This document shows positions 26,499-36,137 of a stretch of 64,000 nucleotides of DNA, piece after piece. The stretch is from Thalassospira sp. MCCC 1A01148 (GTDB lineage: Bacteria > Pseudomonadota > Alphaproteobacteria > Rhodospirillales > Thalassospiraceae), in NCBI RefSeq assembly GCF_001613795.1, contig NZ_LPVZ01000012.1:124001-188000 (forward strand), written 5' to 3'. The notes below the pieces were generated by a model. It did no database searches. It was not told the DNA's origin and saw only the letters and a program-made list of their open reading frames with translations. A program made the position numbers and the translations under genes. Within the stretch, counting starts at the first letter, position 1. The number at the start of each line of letters is the position of its first letter.

Positions 26499-26600
26499 AT
26501 TCAGATTATCTAACGATTATCTAAAACATGTTCGCGTTGCTGGCGGGGCCTATGACAGGACCGCAGGAACGTTACGGCTCAAATTAGGGAATAGAACATA

Positions 26601-29012
26601 ATGGTCGAATTGGCGCGTGGCGAAATATACCCGGTGCTGCCGTTGCGTGACATTGTCGTGTTCCCGCACATGATTGTTCCGCTGTTTGTCGGACGTGAAA
26701 AATCGGTGCGTGCGCTCGAGGATGTGATGCGCGAAGACAAGCAGATCCTGCTTGTTACCCAGAAAGATGCCGGTCTTGATGACCCGGCTGTCGAAGATCT
26801 CTATGAAATTGGTACTGTCGCAACTGTCTTGCAGCTTCTCAAGCTGCCGGACGGAACCGTAAAGGTATTGGTTGAAGGCGGGAAACGGGCCGAAATTACC
26901 GGCTATGTTGATAATCCTGAATTCTTCCAGGCCTATGGTTCGGTGCGTGAGGACAGTGACGAGGATGACAGCGAACTTGAGGCGCTGGCGCGTTCTGTCG
27001 TTACGCAATTCGAACAGTACATCAAGCTGAACAAGAAAATTCCGCCTGAAGTTCTGGTCTCGGTCAATCAGATCGAAGAACCGGCAAAGCTGGCCGATAC
27101 GGTGGCTTCCCACCTGTCGCTCAAGATTTCCGAAAAGCAGGAGCTTTTGGAAACCAAACTTGTCGGTGACCGTCTGGAACGCATTTTCGGCTTCATGGAG
27201 TCCGAAATCGGCGTGTTGCAGGTTGAAAAGAAAATCCGCAACCGCGTTAAACGCCAGATGGAGAAAACCCAGCGCGAGTACTATCTGAATGAGCAGCTTA
27301 AAGCCATTCAGAAGGAACTGGGCGAGGGCGAAGACGGCAAGGATGAGGCTTCTGAGCTCGAAGAGAAGCTCAACAAGGCCAAAATGCCCAAGGAAGCCAA
27401 GGAAAAGGCACAGGCAGAACTCAAGAAGCTGCGCAATATGAGCCCGATGTCGGCCGAAGCCACCGTGGTGCGCAACTATCTTGACTGGATGGTGTCCATT
27501 CCGTGGAACAAGCGTTCACGTGTTTCTCATGACCTGAAAAAGGCCAAGAAGGTTCTTGATAAAGAGCATTACGGTCTGGAAAAGGTCAAGGAACGCATCC
27601 TTGAATATCTTGCGGTGCAGGCGCGTACCAAAAAGGTCAAAGGCCCGATCCTTTGTCTTGTTGGTCCTCCCGGTGTTGGTAAGACCTCGCTTGGCAAGTC
27701 CATGGCCAATGCGACCGGGCGCAGCTTTGTACGTATGTCGCTTGGTGGCGTGCGTGATGAATCTGAAATCCGCGGTCACCGCCGGACCTATATCGGGTCC
27801 ATGCCGGGCAAGATTGTCCAGGGTATGAAAAAGGCGAAATATTCCAACCCGCTCTTCCTTCTCGACGAGATCGAAAAGATGGGTTCGGACTTCCGCGGTG
27901 ATCCGGCCTCGGCCCTGCTTGAGGTATTGGATCCAGAACAGAACTCGACCTTTAACGATCACTATCTCGAAGTCGATTATGATCTTTCGGATGTGATGTT
28001 CGTGACCACGGCCAACTCGCTTCGCATGCAGCAGCCGCTGCTTGACCGTATGGAAGTCATCCGGATTTCCGGTTACACCGAAGACGAAAAAGTCGAGATC
28101 GCCAAACGTCACCTCATTCCCAAGCAGGTCAAGGATAATGGCCTGAAGAAAGGGGAATGGAGTATTTCGGACGACGCGCTTCGTGATCTGATCCGCTATT
28201 ACACCCGCGAAGCCGGTGTGCGTAGCCTCGAACGTGAATTGGCCAAACTGGCCCGTAAGGCGACCAAGCGCATTATGCTTGAAAGCCTGAAAACGGTTCG
28301 TGTCACCCCGCGTACCCTTGGCAAATATGCCGGGGTCCGGAAGTTCCGCTTCGGCGAGACAGAGGGTGAAGATCAGGTGGGTGTTGTTACCGGTCTTGCT
28401 TATACCGAGTTTGGTGGCGATCTGCTTCAGATCGAAGCTGTCACCGTGCCGGGTAAGGGCAACATGAAAACCACCGGTAAACTCGGTGAAGTCATGACGG
28501 AATCCATTCAGGCGGCGACCTCGTTTGTCCGTTCGCGTGCGGTTGATTTCGGGATCAAGCCAACCTTGTTCCAGAAACGTGACATCCACGTTCACGTACC
28601 AGAAGGTGCCACCCCAAAAGACGGCCCGTCGGCCGGTGTGGGCATGGTGACCTCGGTCGTGTCGGTTCTGACCGGTAATCCGGTGCGCAAGGATGTTGCA
28701 ATGACGGGTGAAGTCACCCTGCGTGGCCGTGTACTTGCGATTGGCGGTTTGAAAGAAAAGCTTCTGGCTGCACTGCGCGGCGGGGTGAAAACCGTTCTGA
28801 TCCCGCAGGAAAACGAAAAGGATCTCGAAGAGATTCCGGACAACGTTAAACGTGGCATGGAAATCATTCCGGTGTCCCACGTTGACGAGGTTCTCAGCCA
28901 CGCATTGGCCAATCCGCTTGTCCCGATTGAATGGGAAGAAGAGGTTGATGATGTCGCTGTCAAATCCAAGGACGGCGAAGAATCGGATATCGGCGGTGTG
29001 ACGACTCACTAA
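26601..29012 (+). CDS. lon: ATP-dependent protease Lon
   Basis: This AAA+ serine protease degrades misfolded and regulatory proteins in the cytoplasm; 803 aa, the usual size. The N-terminal substrate domain starts YPVLPLRDIVVFPHM. Walker A is GPPGVGKTSLGKS, Walker B is NPLFLLDEIEKMG. The protease dyad is the Ser in KDGPSAGVGM and the Lys in the IGGLKEKLLAA segment. It follows clpX at 140 bases and ends at a strong terminator; hup comes next, an order conserved in many proteobacteria. Confidence 0.97.
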   Translation: MVELARGEIYPVLPLRDIVVFPHMIVPLFVGREKSVRALEDVMREDKQILLVTQKDAGLDDPAVEDLYEIGTVATVLQLLKLPDGTVKVLVEGGKRAEITGYVDNPEFFQAYGSVREDSDEDDSELEALARSVVTQFEQYIKLNKKIPPEVLVSVNQIEEPAKLADTVASHLSLKISEKQELLETKLVGDRLERIFGFMESEIGVLQVEKKIRNRVKRQMEKTQREYYLNEQLKAIQKELGEGEDGKDEASELEEKLNKAKMPKEAKEKAQAELKKLRNMSPMSAEATVVRNYLDWMVSIPWNKRSRVSHDLKKAKKVLDKEHYGLEKVKERILEYLAVQARTKKVKGPILCLVGPPGVGKTSLGKSMANATGRSFVRMSLGGVRDESEIRGHRRTYIGSMPGKIVQGMKKAKYSNPLFLLDEIEKMGSDFRGDPASALLEVLDPEQNSTFNDHYLEVDYDLSDVMFVTTANSLRMQQPLLDRMEVIRISGYTEDEKVEIAKRHLIPKQVKDNGLKKGEWSISDDALRDLIRYYTREAGVRSLERELAKLARKATKRIMLESLKTVRVTPRTLGKYAGVRKFRFGETEGEDQVGVVTGLAYTEFGGDLLQIEAVTVPGKGNMKTTGKLGEVMTESIQAATSFVRSRAVDFGIKPTLFQKRDIHVHVPEGATPKDGPSAGVGMVTSVVSVLTGNPVRKDVAMTGEVTLRGRVLAIGGLKEKLLAALRGGVKTVLIPQENEKDLEEIPDNVKRGMEIIPVSHVDEVLSHALANPLVPIEWEEEVDDVAVKSKDGEESDIGGVTTH

Positions 29013-29036
29013 GGTCCGTCATAACTGGCAGAAAAC

Positions 29037-29066
29037 AAGGGGAGCGACCATGTCGCTCCCCTTTTT
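29037..29066 (+). terminator. Rho-independent terminator after lon
   Basis: AAGGGGAGCGAC pairs perfectly with GTCGCTCCCCTT around a 3-base loop, followed by TTTCTG. Confidence 0.9.
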
Positions 29067-29275
29067 CTGTGGATAACTTTGCCCAAGAATCGGTGCAAGA
29101 ACATGTCGGGAATGCTGTAAAGCGCAAAAAATCGAAAAAAACGTCAAAAACCGCAGAAAACTGCGTCTCTCGCATTGACGAGATGTTTGCGACCTGCTTA
29201 CACTGCCCGTGCAACAGGTTTGGGGCAAACCAAATTTCCTCATAACTCCGAACGTCCAAACAAGGGGGCCAGGAA

Positions 29276-29548
29276 GTGAATAAAAACGATCTCGTTGGAA
29301 GTGTAGCTGCTAAAGCTGATCTGTCCAAAGCTGACGCTGCAAAAGCGGTTGACGCTGTTTTCGATTCCATCACCGATTCTCTTAAATCCGGCGACGAAGT
29401 TCGTCTGGTTGGTTTCGGTACCTTCGCTGTCGCTGCTCGCGCTGCTTCAAAAGGTCGCAACCCGCGCACCGGTGAAGAAATCGACATTCCGGCATCGAAA
29501 CAGCCGAAGTTCAAGGCTGGTAAAGGCCTGAAGGACGCCGTCAACTAA
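29276..29548 (+). CDS. hupB: DNA-binding protein HU
   Basis: This nucleoid protein bends and compacts DNA as a dimer; 90 aa. The sequence [31 protein letters not shown] is the HU dimer core, and [31 protein letters not shown] is the DNA-clasping arm. The start is GTG at 29276 with AAGGGGG about 8 bases upstream. It is downstream of lon but separated by a terminator and a 209-base gap, so it has its own promoter. Its terminator overlaps the promoter of the first tRNA-Val gene. Confidence 0.97.
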   Translation: MNKNDLVGSVAAKADLSKADAAKAVDAVFDSITDSLKSGDEVRLVGFGTFAVAARAASKGRNPRTGEEIDIPASKQPKFKAGKGLKDAVN

Positions 29549-29571
29549 GTTTGACGAAGTTCTTTGAAATA

Positions 29572-29606
29572 AATGCCGGTGACCTGTGTCACCGGCATTG
29601 CTTTTT
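29572..29606 (+). terminator. Rho-independent terminator after hupB
   Basis: AATGCCGGTGAC pairs perfectly with GTCACCGGCATT around CTGT, followed by GCTTTTT. The right arm and T tract also form the left end of a repeated segment that carries tRNA-Val. Confidence 0.92.
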
Positions 29607-29660
29607 GGAAAAACCATGCTATGTTCCGCTCCGCTTCGGAGCAATGGCTCCAAAGGCAAA

Positions 29661-29737
29661 GGGTGATTAGCTCAGCTGGTTAGAGCATCTCGTTTACACC
29701 GAGAGGGTCGGGAGTTCGAATCTCTCATCACCCACCA
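29661..29737 (+). tRNA. tRNA-Val (anticodon UAC), copy 1
   Basis: A 77-base tRNA. Acceptor GGGTGAT pairs with ATCACCC, then discriminator A and CCA. The anticodon loop TTTACAC gives UAC. The D arm and the GTTCGAATC T-arm are standard. It is identical to the copy at 30010. Confidence 0.97.
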
Positions 29738-29741
29738 CGAT

Positions 29742-29769
29742 AAAGGCAGCCCTAAAGGCTGCCTTTTTT
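29742..29769 (+). terminator. Terminator of tRNA-Val copy 1
   Basis: AAAGGCAGCC pairs with GGCTGCCTTT around CTAAA, followed by further Ts; it lies 4 bases after the tRNA. Confidence 0.9.
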
Positions 29770-30009
29770 GTTTCTTGGGTGTGTGCGAATCATCGTTTCA
29801 CTGCCGAACACCAGGAAAGTCTGTTGCGTTGCTGGTTTAGCTCAAGATCGGCTTGAAAACAGGGGCGAAATGAAGGCTTGTGGTTGACCATTTGCCAAAG
29901 ATAATCCGCCTTGAAATAGAAGTTACATTTTTCTGCAAAGTGGGCATTGCTTTTTGGGAAAACCATGGTAAGTTCCGCCCGCTTCCGCAGAACAGCGCGG
30001 TTTGCAACA

Positions 30010-30086
30010 GGGTGATTAGCTCAGCTGGTTAGAGCATCTCGTTTACACCGAGAGGGTCGGGAGTTCGAATCTCTCATCACCCACCA
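30010..30086 (+). tRNA. tRNA-Val (anticodon UAC), copy 2
   Basis: Identical in sequence to copy 1 across all 77 bases including CCA. The upstream region conserves the TTGCTT -35 (29947) and has TAAGTT as the -10. Confidence 0.97.
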
Positions 30087-30090
30087 TGAT

Positions 30091-30118
30091 AAAGGCAGCC
30101 CTAAAGGCTGCCTTTTTT
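30091..30118 (+). terminator. Terminator of tRNA-Val copy 2
   Basis: The same AAAGGCAGCC / GGCTGCCTTT hairpin as copy 1, followed by Ts. Confidence 0.9.
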
Positions 30119-30264
30119 CGTTTTCGGGGTCTCCCCATTCTCCTCACACCACACGGTCGCTTGTTCCGTCAAATCCGCGGGCTGACAGGCGCTGGTTAAA
30201 GTTGACGCTTGGTCGGCGGGCAGGCACTGTTGACATCCTGGTGAAGAGAATCGGAAACCGTGAG

Positions 30265-30942
30265 ATGCATACAAGCTCGGCCTGCAGTCCATCCAGTCGC
30301 GAACAGATCAGCCAGTCTATCCCACAACGGTTCTCGCAATGGGGTTGGTCGGTCTGTCCGCGGCTTGTGATCGTGTTGTGTCTGCCGCTGATGCTTGTCA
30401 GTTGCTATCTGCCCGAAGCCTTCACCATTGATCTCTCGATGGAGCGGAATGGCGATTACCGCTTCAGCTATCGTGGATTGCTGGTGCAGCCCAACATTAC
30501 TGAAGGGCTTCAGAACAACAGCCTTGATGCGGAAGCCGAGAAGGAAAAGGTCGCCAAGGTGATGGCCGATCTCAAACGGGATTCGTCTGTACGTCAATTG
30601 ACCTATACCGGTCGCGGGGTGTTTGACATCGTCTATGAGAAGCGCGGCAACATCATGCGTGAAAAGAGTTTCGTCTTTGTCCGCCGGCAATCGCGCATAC
30701 TGGAAATGTTCTTCCATTCAGGGCGAAACACCGTTGAAATTCGGGGCGGCTTTGTCCCGGATCAGTATCAGGAACGACTGACTGCGATGGGCTATCAAAT
30801 GACTGGCAAGATCGAGCTGCGCACGACTGCGGGTATTCGCAGCCATAACGCCGCAGAGTTCCGCGAAATCAAAGGCCAGAACCGCTTGCGCTGGGAAATC
30901 AACTCAATCACGGACCCTGTGCCAAATGTGATTATCGGCTAG
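30265..30942 (+). CDS. Predicted lipoprotein of unknown function
   Basis: I do not recognise the family. From the ATG at 30265 the protein has about 225 aa. An N-terminal hydrophobic segment ends in the lipobox LMLVSC, so lipidation at the Cys and envelope location are likely. The mature part begins YLPEAFTIDLSMERNGDYRFSYRGLLVQP and is a mixed alpha/beta, charged protein with no second membrane segment. The long stretch before the hydrophobic segment is unusual for a signal peptide, so the true start could be an internal codon nearer to it; an upstream TTG at 30202 is less likely. It lies alone between tRNA-Val and the convergent fliG. Confidence 0.65.
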   Translation: MHTSSACSPSSREQISQSIPQRFSQWGWSVCPRLVIVLCLPLMLVSCYLPEAFTIDLSMERNGDYRFSYRGLLVQPNITEGLQNNSLDAEAEKEKVAKVMADLKRDSSVRQLTYTGRGVFDIVYEKRGNIMREKSFVFVRRQSRILEMFFHSGRNTVEIRGGFVPDQYQERLTAMGYQMTGKIELRTTAGIRSHNAAEFREIKGQNRLRWEINSITDPVPNVIIG

Positions 30943-31002
30943 GGCAGGGCGCAAGGTCTGCACTTTTATGTGGCCTGTTTGGCCGCGCCGCGAGAACGAA
31001 AA

Positions 31003-31028
31003 AAAGGGACAGCATTGGCTGTCCCTTT
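31003..31028. terminator. Terminator between the lipoprotein gene and fliG
   Basis: AAAGGGACAGC pairs perfectly with GCTGTCCCTTT around ATTG. On the minus strand it runs into a long T tract, making it a strong terminator for fliG; on the plus strand the tail is weaker. Confidence 0.88.
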
Positions 31029-31057
31029 GGTGTTTGTGCGGTTGTGTTCTTTTAAGG

Positions 31058-32077
31058 TTAGAAGACCATTTCGTCTTCGGCACCGCCTTCGGAAATGACG
31101 ATCTGGCCCTGTGCCGCCAATTCCTTAGCCAGCTGGACGATCATCATCTGCGACTCTTCGACGTCTGAAAGACGGACCGGGCCAAGCGCATCCATATCCT
31201 CTTTCATCATCTTGCCGGCACGTTCGGACATGTTCTTGAAGAACAGGTCGCGCATCTGATCGGTCGAGCCTTTCAGCGCCAGTGCAAGCTTGTCCTTTTC
31301 AACCTGACGCAGCAGCGTCTGAACGCCATTGTTGTCAAGCCGTGCAAGGTCTTCGAAGGTGAACATAAGGGCCTTGATCTTCTCGGCCGAGTCACGGTTA
31401 CGTTCTTCAAGCGCAGTAAGGAACCGGTCCTGACTTTGGCGGTCCAGGCTGTTGAAGATATCCGCCATCAGTTCATGGTTGTCACCACGCGAACCGCGCG
31501 CAAGGTTCGACATGAACTCGGTGCGCAGCGTCTTTTCGATGTTATCAAGCACTTCTTTTTGAACCGCTTCCATGCGCAACATACGCATGATGACTTCCAT
31601 CGAGAAGTTTTCCGGCAAAAGTGACAGAACTGACGCAGAATGTCCGGGTTTGAGTTTTGAAAGAACAACACCCACAGTCTGCGGATACTCGTTCTTCAGG
31701 TAGTTCGCCAGAACCGCTTCGTTCACGTTGTTGAGCTTGTCCCACATGGTACGACCCGCAGGACCGCGGATCTCTTCCATGATGCCGTTCACACGGTCTT
31801 CGGGCAGAACCTTGGAAAGCAAGCGTTCTGTGGTATCGAACGAACCGACAAGGGATCCGGTTGAAGACAGCTGATCTGCGAATTCAACAAACAGTCGCTC
31901 GACAATGTTGGCGCTGATGGTGCCAAGGCCAGACATGCATTGGGAAATCTCCTTGATTTCCTCGTCATCCATCATGCTGAACATCTTGGTCGCGTGCTCT
32001 TCCCCAAGAGCAAGCATGAGAATCGCTGCCTTTTCAGGTCCGGCAAGTGATCTGTATTCTTCTTTAACGCGCCCCAC
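31058..32077 (-). CDS. fliG: Flagellar motor switch protein FliG
   Basis: This is the rotor protein that couples MotA/MotB ion flow to torque and switching; 339 aa, normal length. The N-terminal FliF-binding domain is followed by the middle domain with [19 protein letters not shown] (the EHPQT motif with Tyr in place of His), and the C-terminal torque helix [32 protein letters not shown]. The start is GTG at 32077 with GGAGAAG upstream. No other flagellar gene is in the window, so it is detached from the usual fliF-fliG-fliH group; it may be an extra copy or the only one. Confidence 0.95.
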   Translation of the reverse strand: MGRVKEEYRSLAGPEKAAILMLALGEEHATKMFSMMDDEEIKEISQCMSGLGTISANIVERLFVEFADQLSSTGSLVGSFDTTERLLSKVLPEDRVNGIMEEIRGPAGRTMWDKLNNVNEAVLANYLKNEYPQTVGVVLSKLKPGHSASVLSLLPENFSMEVIMRMLRMEAVQKEVLDNIEKTLRTEFMSNLARGSRGDNHELMADIFNSLDRQSQDRFLTALEERNRDSAEKIKALMFTFEDLARLDNNGVQTLLRQVEKDKLALALKGSTDQMRDLFFKNMSERAGKMMKEDMDALGPVRLSDVEESQMMIVQLAKELAAQGQIVISEGGAEDEMVF

Positions 32078-32389
32078 GGGTGGTCTTCTCCGTCGTAATG
32101 ACTCTGTTCGGTAGTGGAACCTGACTGCCGAACCTGCCTCTATCGCACCGTAAGATAGGGGTTATTTGTCAACAATTCTATAAAAGCCGACGCCCCTTTG
32201 CAAAGCCCCATAGGTATAAAGCACTCTAAATGTACAAAATTGATTAATGCGGTACAAATCCCGGGCCAAATTGACCCGCATTGGGCGATGTTTGCAGGTG
32301 CAATTGTCGAATGGGTTGAAAACGTTGCTAGCTGCTTGACTTGGTTTGGGGTGTGGTCTAACAAAGGCGCGCCGATTGATGGTCATTTA
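32078..32389. other. Intergenic region between fliG and tRNA-Asp
   Basis: No gene is supported. Two inverted repeats lie close to the fliG start: GTTCGG with CCGAAC (32107-32132) and CCTCTATC with GATAGGGG (32137-32161, one mismatch). A likely promoter for tRNA-Asp is TTGACT (32336-32341) and TAACAA (32359-32364), spacer 17, with transcription starting about 20 bases before the tRNA. Confidence 0.4.
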
Positions 32390-32466
<77 letters not shown>

Positions 32467-32698
32467 TGATCCATCATCTGTTGTCTTTTTATGGGGCGCA
32501 TTGTCTTTTCCGCGGTCGCCATTTCATGTGTTGCTTATGCTGCTTCGCACGATTGGGTCTTGATCATGTCGACGTCCAGCCCGATATCGGACGATAGTGA
32601 ATGGCAAAAAGATTAGAAAGTTTCCGGCCTTAGGGTGCGTCGAACGCGCTTGAGGGCTGGAACTTGTGCGGTGCATACGTTATGGTGCGCCGTAATTG

Positions 32699-32716
32699 GC
32701 CAGGTGGGGACCTGGT
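32699..32716 (+). other. Small hairpin in the leader of the nuo operon
   Basis: CCAGGT pairs with ACCTGG around GGGG (plus a G-U closing pair), about 36 bases before nuoA. Together with a weak TTGAGG/-10-like pair near 32650 it is the only structure seen in the 285 bases before nuoA. Confidence 0.3.
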
Positions 32717-32751
32717 CGGGTCAAAAGGCCTGTTCTTGAGAGGTCAGAGAG

Positions 32752-33117
32752 ATGCAAGAGCTTCTTTCGGAATATCTTCCGATCCTGGTGTTCATCGGGA
32801 TCGCCGTCGGTCTTTCGGCGGTAATCGTCATCGCGTCGCTGGTTCTTGCCAAGCAGGCACCGGATGTCGAGAAACTGTCTGCATACGAATGTGGTTTTGC
32901 GCCGTTTGAGGACGCGCGCATCAAGTTCGACGTCCGTTTCTATCTGGTCGCAATCTTGTTCATTATTTTCGACCTCGAAGTCGCCTTCCTGTTCCCGTGG
33001 GCTGTGACCCTTGGTGATATCGGGACGTTCGGCTTTGTGTCGATGGTGATCTTCCTGGCTGTTTTGACGGTCGGCTTTATCTACGAATGGAAGAAGGGAG
33101 CTTTGGAATGGGAGTGA
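32752..33117 (+). CDS. nuoA: NADH-quinone oxidoreductase subunit A
   Basis: This small membrane subunit of respiratory complex I has 121 aa and three membrane helices (residues about 8-31, 62-84, 91-112). The loop [42 protein letters not shown] is the family hallmark, including the Cys that is exposed in the deactive enzyme. The ATG follows GAGAGGTCAGAGAG. It is the first of 14 consecutive nuo genes; its end overlaps nuoB by 10 bases. Confidence 0.97.
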   Translation: MQELLSEYLPILVFIGIAVGLSAVIVIASLVLAKQAPDVEKLSAYECGFAPFEDARIKFDVRFYLVAILFIIFDLEVAFLFPWAVTLGDIGTFGFVSMVIFLAVLTVGFIYEWKKGALEWE

Positions 33118-33650
33118 GCACCAACTCAGGCGCACCCCTGGCACCCGGTTCGGATCAGGATGCACTGCTTAAGGGCGTGTTTGACGAGATGAACGACAAG
33201 GGCTTTGTCCTTGCCAATCTCGATAAACTCGCAAGCTGGGCAAGCACCGGTTCCCTGTGGCCGATGACTTTCGGTCTGGCCTGCTGTGCTGTTGAAATGA
33301 TGCATTCGGCTGCGTCGCGTTATGACCTTGACCGTTACGGCCTGGTTTTCCGCCCAAGCCCGCGTCAGTCGGACGTGATGATCGTTGCTGGTACGCTGAC
33401 CAACAAAATGGCCCCGGCACTGCGTAAGGTCTATGACCAGATGGCAGAGCCGCGCTGGGTCATTTCGATGGGCTCGTGCGCCAATGGCGGCGGTTACTAT
33501 CACTATTCTTATTCGGTGGTTCGCGGTTGTGATCGCGTTGTGCCGGTGGACGTATACGTTCCCGGGTGCCCGCCGACAGCCGAAGCGCTGATTTACGGCG
33601 TGATGCAGCTGCAAAAGAAAATCCGCCGTACCGGTGTCCTGACACGCTGA
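33108..33650 (+). CDS. nuoB: NADH-quinone oxidoreductase subunit B
   Basis: This peripheral subunit carries cluster N2, the last iron-sulfur cluster before quinone; 180 aa. Cluster ligands are the tandem Cys in [11 protein letters not shown], the Cys in [15 protein letters not shown] and the Cys in [11 protein letters not shown]. The start at 33108 ([10 protein letters not shown]) has an AAGGGAG site and overlaps nuoA; an ORF extension upstream lies within nuoA and is not used. Confidence 0.97.
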   Translation: MGVSTNSGAPLAPGSDQDALLKGVFDEMNDKGFVLANLDKLASWASTGSLWPMTFGLACCAVEMMHSAASRYDLDRYGLVFRPSPRQSDVMIVAGTLTNKMAPALRKVYDQMAEPRWVISMGSCANGGGYYHYSYSVVRGCDRVVPVDVYVPGCPPTAEALIYGVMQLQKKIRRTGVLTR

Positions 33651-33669
33651 TCCGTAATAGGGGGCTTGC

Positions 33670-34299
33670 ATGAGCGAACTGCTCAGCGATAACAGCGCTG
33701 CTTTGAACGATCTGAAAGATCTGGTGGCGTCCCAGCTGGCCGACGAACTCCTCGAAAGCGAGATTCGTTACGGCGAGTTGACCATCGTCGCCAAGCGCGA
33801 TGATATCCTTAAAGTTCTGACCTTCCTTCGGGATGATACCGGCTGCTTGTTCAAGCAGCTTATTGATGTTTGTGGTGCGGACTACCCGGAACGTTCCGAG
33901 CGTTTCGACGTCGTCTATCACCTGTTGTCTCTGAAGCATAACCTGCGCATTCGTGTGAAGGTCCGTACCGACGAAGACACCCCGGTACCAAGCTGTGTCT
34001 CGCTTTTCAGCGCCGCCGACTGGTTCGAGCGCGAAGCGTGGGACATGTACGGTATCTTCTTCGCCGATCATCCGGATCCCCGCCGTATCCTGACCGACTA
34101 TGGTTTCGAAGGTCATCCGCTGCGCAAGGACTTCCCGCTGACCGGGTATGTCGAAGTGCGTTATGACGACGAACAGAAGCGTGTTGTCTATGAGCCGGTC
34201 AAACTGGTTCAGGATTTCCGTAATTTCGATTTCGAAAGCCCGTGGGAAGGCATCCAGCATGTTCTTCCGGGTGATGAAAAGGCGGAGGGCAACGCCTGA
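33670..34299 (+). CDS. nuoC: NADH-quinone oxidoreductase subunit C
   Basis: A hydrophilic connecting subunit of 209 aa. The signature [20 protein letters not shown] and [47 protein letters not shown] is clear (30-kDa subunit family). It is separate from nuoD, unlike the fused NuoCD of E. coli, as is normal in alphaproteobacteria. Its TGA overlaps the nuoD ATG. Confidence 0.97.
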   Translation: MSELLSDNSAALNDLKDLVASQLADELLESEIRYGELTIVAKRDDILKVLTFLRDDTGCLFKQLIDVCGADYPERSERFDVVYHLLSLKHNLRIRVKVRTDEDTPVPSCVSLFSAADWFEREAWDMYGIFFADHPDPRRILTDYGFEGHPLRKDFPLTGYVEVRYDDEQKRVVYEPVKLVQDFRNFDFESPWEGIQHVLPGDEKAEGNA

Positions 34300-35477
34300 T
34301 GTCCGAACAAAAAATCAAAAATATGACCATGAACTTCGGCCCGCAGCACCCTGCGGCGCACGGCGTTCTGCGTTTGGTTCTGGAAATGGACGGCGAAGTC
34401 GTCGAACGTTCCGACCCGCATATTGGTCTTCTGCATCGTGGTACGGAAAAGCTGATCGAATATAAGACCTATATTCAGGCGACCCCGTATTTCGACCGTC
34501 TCGACTATGTCGCACCGATGAACCAGGAACATGCATATTGCCTGGCCATCGAAAAGCTGATGGGCGTCGAAGTGCCCAAGCGTGCGCAGTATATCCGTGT
34601 TCTGTATGCGGAGATCGGTCGTATTCTGAACCATCTTCTGAACCTGACGACCTTTGCACTGGACGTCGGGGCGATGACGCCGCTGCTTTGGGCGTTTGAA
34701 GAACGTGAAAAGCTCATGGAATTCTATGAGCGCGCCTGTGGCGCCCGTCTTCACGCCAACTATTTCCGTCCGGGCGGTGTTGCCGCCGACCTGCCGGCTG
34801 GTCTTCTTGATGATATTTCGGACTGGGCTAAACAGTTCGAAACCTTCATGAAAGACTTTGACCGTGTCCTGGTCGGCAACCGTATCTTCAAACAGCGTAC
34901 GGTTGATATCGGTGTCGTGAGTGCTGAAGAGGCCCTTGATTGGGGCTTTACCGGTCCGAACATTCGTGCATCGGGTCTGGCATGGGATCTGCGCAAATCT
35001 CAGCCTTATGACTCGTACGAAGATTTCGACTTCGACATTCCTGTCGGCAAGAACGGCGATTGCTATGATCGCTTCCTTGTTCGTTTCGAGGAAATGTGGC
35101 AGTCGCTCAGCATCATCAAGCAGGCCATCAAGAATATGCCGGATGGTCCTGTTATTGTTGAAAACAACAAAGTGGCACCGCCGTCGCGCGCGCAGATGAA
35201 GCGTTCGATGGAAGCCCTTATTCACCACTTCAAACTCTTCACCGAAGGTTTCCACGTTCCGGCTGGCGAATGCTATGCCCCGGTCGAGGCACCGAAAGGC
35301 GAGTTTGGTGTGTATCTTGTTTCGGATGGCTCGAACCGTCCGTATCGCTGCAAAATCCGCGCCCCGGGGTTCCCGCACCTCCAAGGCCTCGACTTCATGT
35401 CCAAAGGTCACATGTTGGCCGACGTCGTTGCCAATATCGGGTCGCTAGATATCGTGTTCGGTGAGATTGACCGATGA
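34299..35477 (+). CDS. nuoD: NADH-quinone oxidoreductase subunit D
   Basis: This 49-kDa-type subunit forms the quinone-binding pocket with NuoB; 392 aa. [21 protein letters not shown] near the N-terminus contains the quinone-site His. The [10 protein letters not shown] stretch and the C-terminal [32 protein letters not shown] are family hallmarks. The start overlaps nuoC by one base and its end overlaps nuoE by four. Confidence 0.97.
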   Translation: MSEQKIKNMTMNFGPQHPAAHGVLRLVLEMDGEVVERSDPHIGLLHRGTEKLIEYKTYIQATPYFDRLDYVAPMNQEHAYCLAIEKLMGVEVPKRAQYIRVLYAEIGRILNHLLNLTTFALDVGAMTPLLWAFEEREKLMEFYERACGARLHANYFRPGGVAADLPAGLLDDISDWAKQFETFMKDFDRVLVGNRIFKQRTVDIGVVSAEEALDWGFTGPNIRASGLAWDLRKSQPYDSYEDFDFDIPVGKNGDCYDRFLVRFEEMWQSLSIIKQAIKNMPDGPVIVENNKVAPPSRAQMKRSMEALIHHFKLFTEGFHVPAGECYAPVEAPKGEFGVYLVSDGSNRPYRCKIRAPGFPHLQGLDFMSKGHMLADVVANIGSLDIVFGEIDR

Positions 35478-36136
35478 GCCATTTGAGAAGACCAGCTCCG
35501 AAAGAGCTTCAACCGACCAGCTTTGCATTCACGCCTGAAAATCAGGAAAAGGCAAAGAAGATCATCGCCAAGTATCCGGAAGGCCGCCAGCAAAGTGCGG
35601 TCATGCCGTTGCTTGATCTGGCACAGCGTCAGACCGAGGGTAACTGGGTTCCGACCGTCGCAATGGATTACATTGCCGACATGCTCGAAATGCCGGCCAT
35701 TCGCGTCTACGAGGTCGCAACCTTCTATACGATGTATAACCTTGCCCCGGTGGGTAAGAACTTCATCCAGGTTTGCACCACCACGCCGTGCTGGCTTCGC
35801 GGTTCTGCCGACGTTGTCGATACCTGCAAAAAGGAACTCGGCATAGGCGTTGGCGAAACCACCGAAGACGGTCAGTTCACCATGATCGAAGTTGAGTGCC
35901 TTGGTGCGTGTGTTAACGCCCCGATGATGCAGATTAATGACGATTATTACGAAGACCTGACTGCGGAAAGCACCAAGGCCATTCTTGATGCCCTCAAAAA
36001 GGGCGAGAAGCCGAAAGCCGGCCCGCAGAGCGGCCGCAAAGGGTGTGAGCCGATCGATGGTCCGAAGGTTCTGAAGGCTTTCTGTGGCTGCGGTGCAGCC
36101 CCGCAGGACGCGAATGCAAGCGAAGGGGACGCCTGA
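35474..36136 (+). CDS. nuoE: NADH-quinone oxidoreductase subunit E
   Basis: This 24-kDa-type subunit binds the 2Fe-2S cluster N1a; 220 aa. Ligand cysteines are in [12 protein letters not shown] and [18 protein letters not shown]-terminal extension of about 45 residues after the cluster domain ([19 protein letters not shown] and a CGCG-containing end) is alphaproteobacterial in style. It is translationally coupled to nuoD and ends 1 base before nuoF. Confidence 0.97.
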   Translation: MSHLRRPAPKELQPTSFAFTPENQEKAKKIIAKYPEGRQQSAVMPLLDLAQRQTEGNWVPTVAMDYIADMLEMPAIRVYEVATFYTMYNLAPVGKNFIQVCTTTPCWLRGSADVVDTCKKELGIGVGETTEDGQFTMIEVECLGACVNAPMMQINDDYYEDLTAESTKAILDALKKGEKPKAGPQSGRKGCEPIDGPKVLKAFCGCGAAPQDANASEGDA

Positions 36137-36137
36137 T

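Larger units (their letters stand above)
29594..29769 (+). repeat. tRNA-Val repeat unit, copy 1
   Basis: This segment recurs at 29943-30118 with every landmark shifted by exactly 349 bases: GGCATTGCTTTTTGG, the AAAACCATG...GTTCCGC promoter region, the whole tRNA and the AAAGGCAGCC terminator. A likely promoter is TTGCTT (29598) with TATGTT (29620), spacer 16. Confidence 0.85.
29943..30118 (+). repeat. tRNA-Val repeat unit, copy 2
   Basis: Second copy of the promoter-tRNA-terminator segment, 349 bases after the first. It starts with the right arm and T tract of the hupB terminator but lacks the left arm, which shows that it derives from copy 1. The 170-base interval between the units holds no gene that I can support. 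Confidence 0.85.

Noticed and set aside
27516-29009. A 497-codon minus-strand frame opposite lon
   Set aside because: Entirely antisense to lon, with no ribosome site or family match; a shadow frame.
29594-30118. The tRNA-Val duplication as an attachment site of an integrated element
   Set aside because: There is no integrase or mobile gene between the copies, the whole promoter and terminator are duplicated, and only 170 bases of noncoding DNA lie between; simple tandem duplication explains it.
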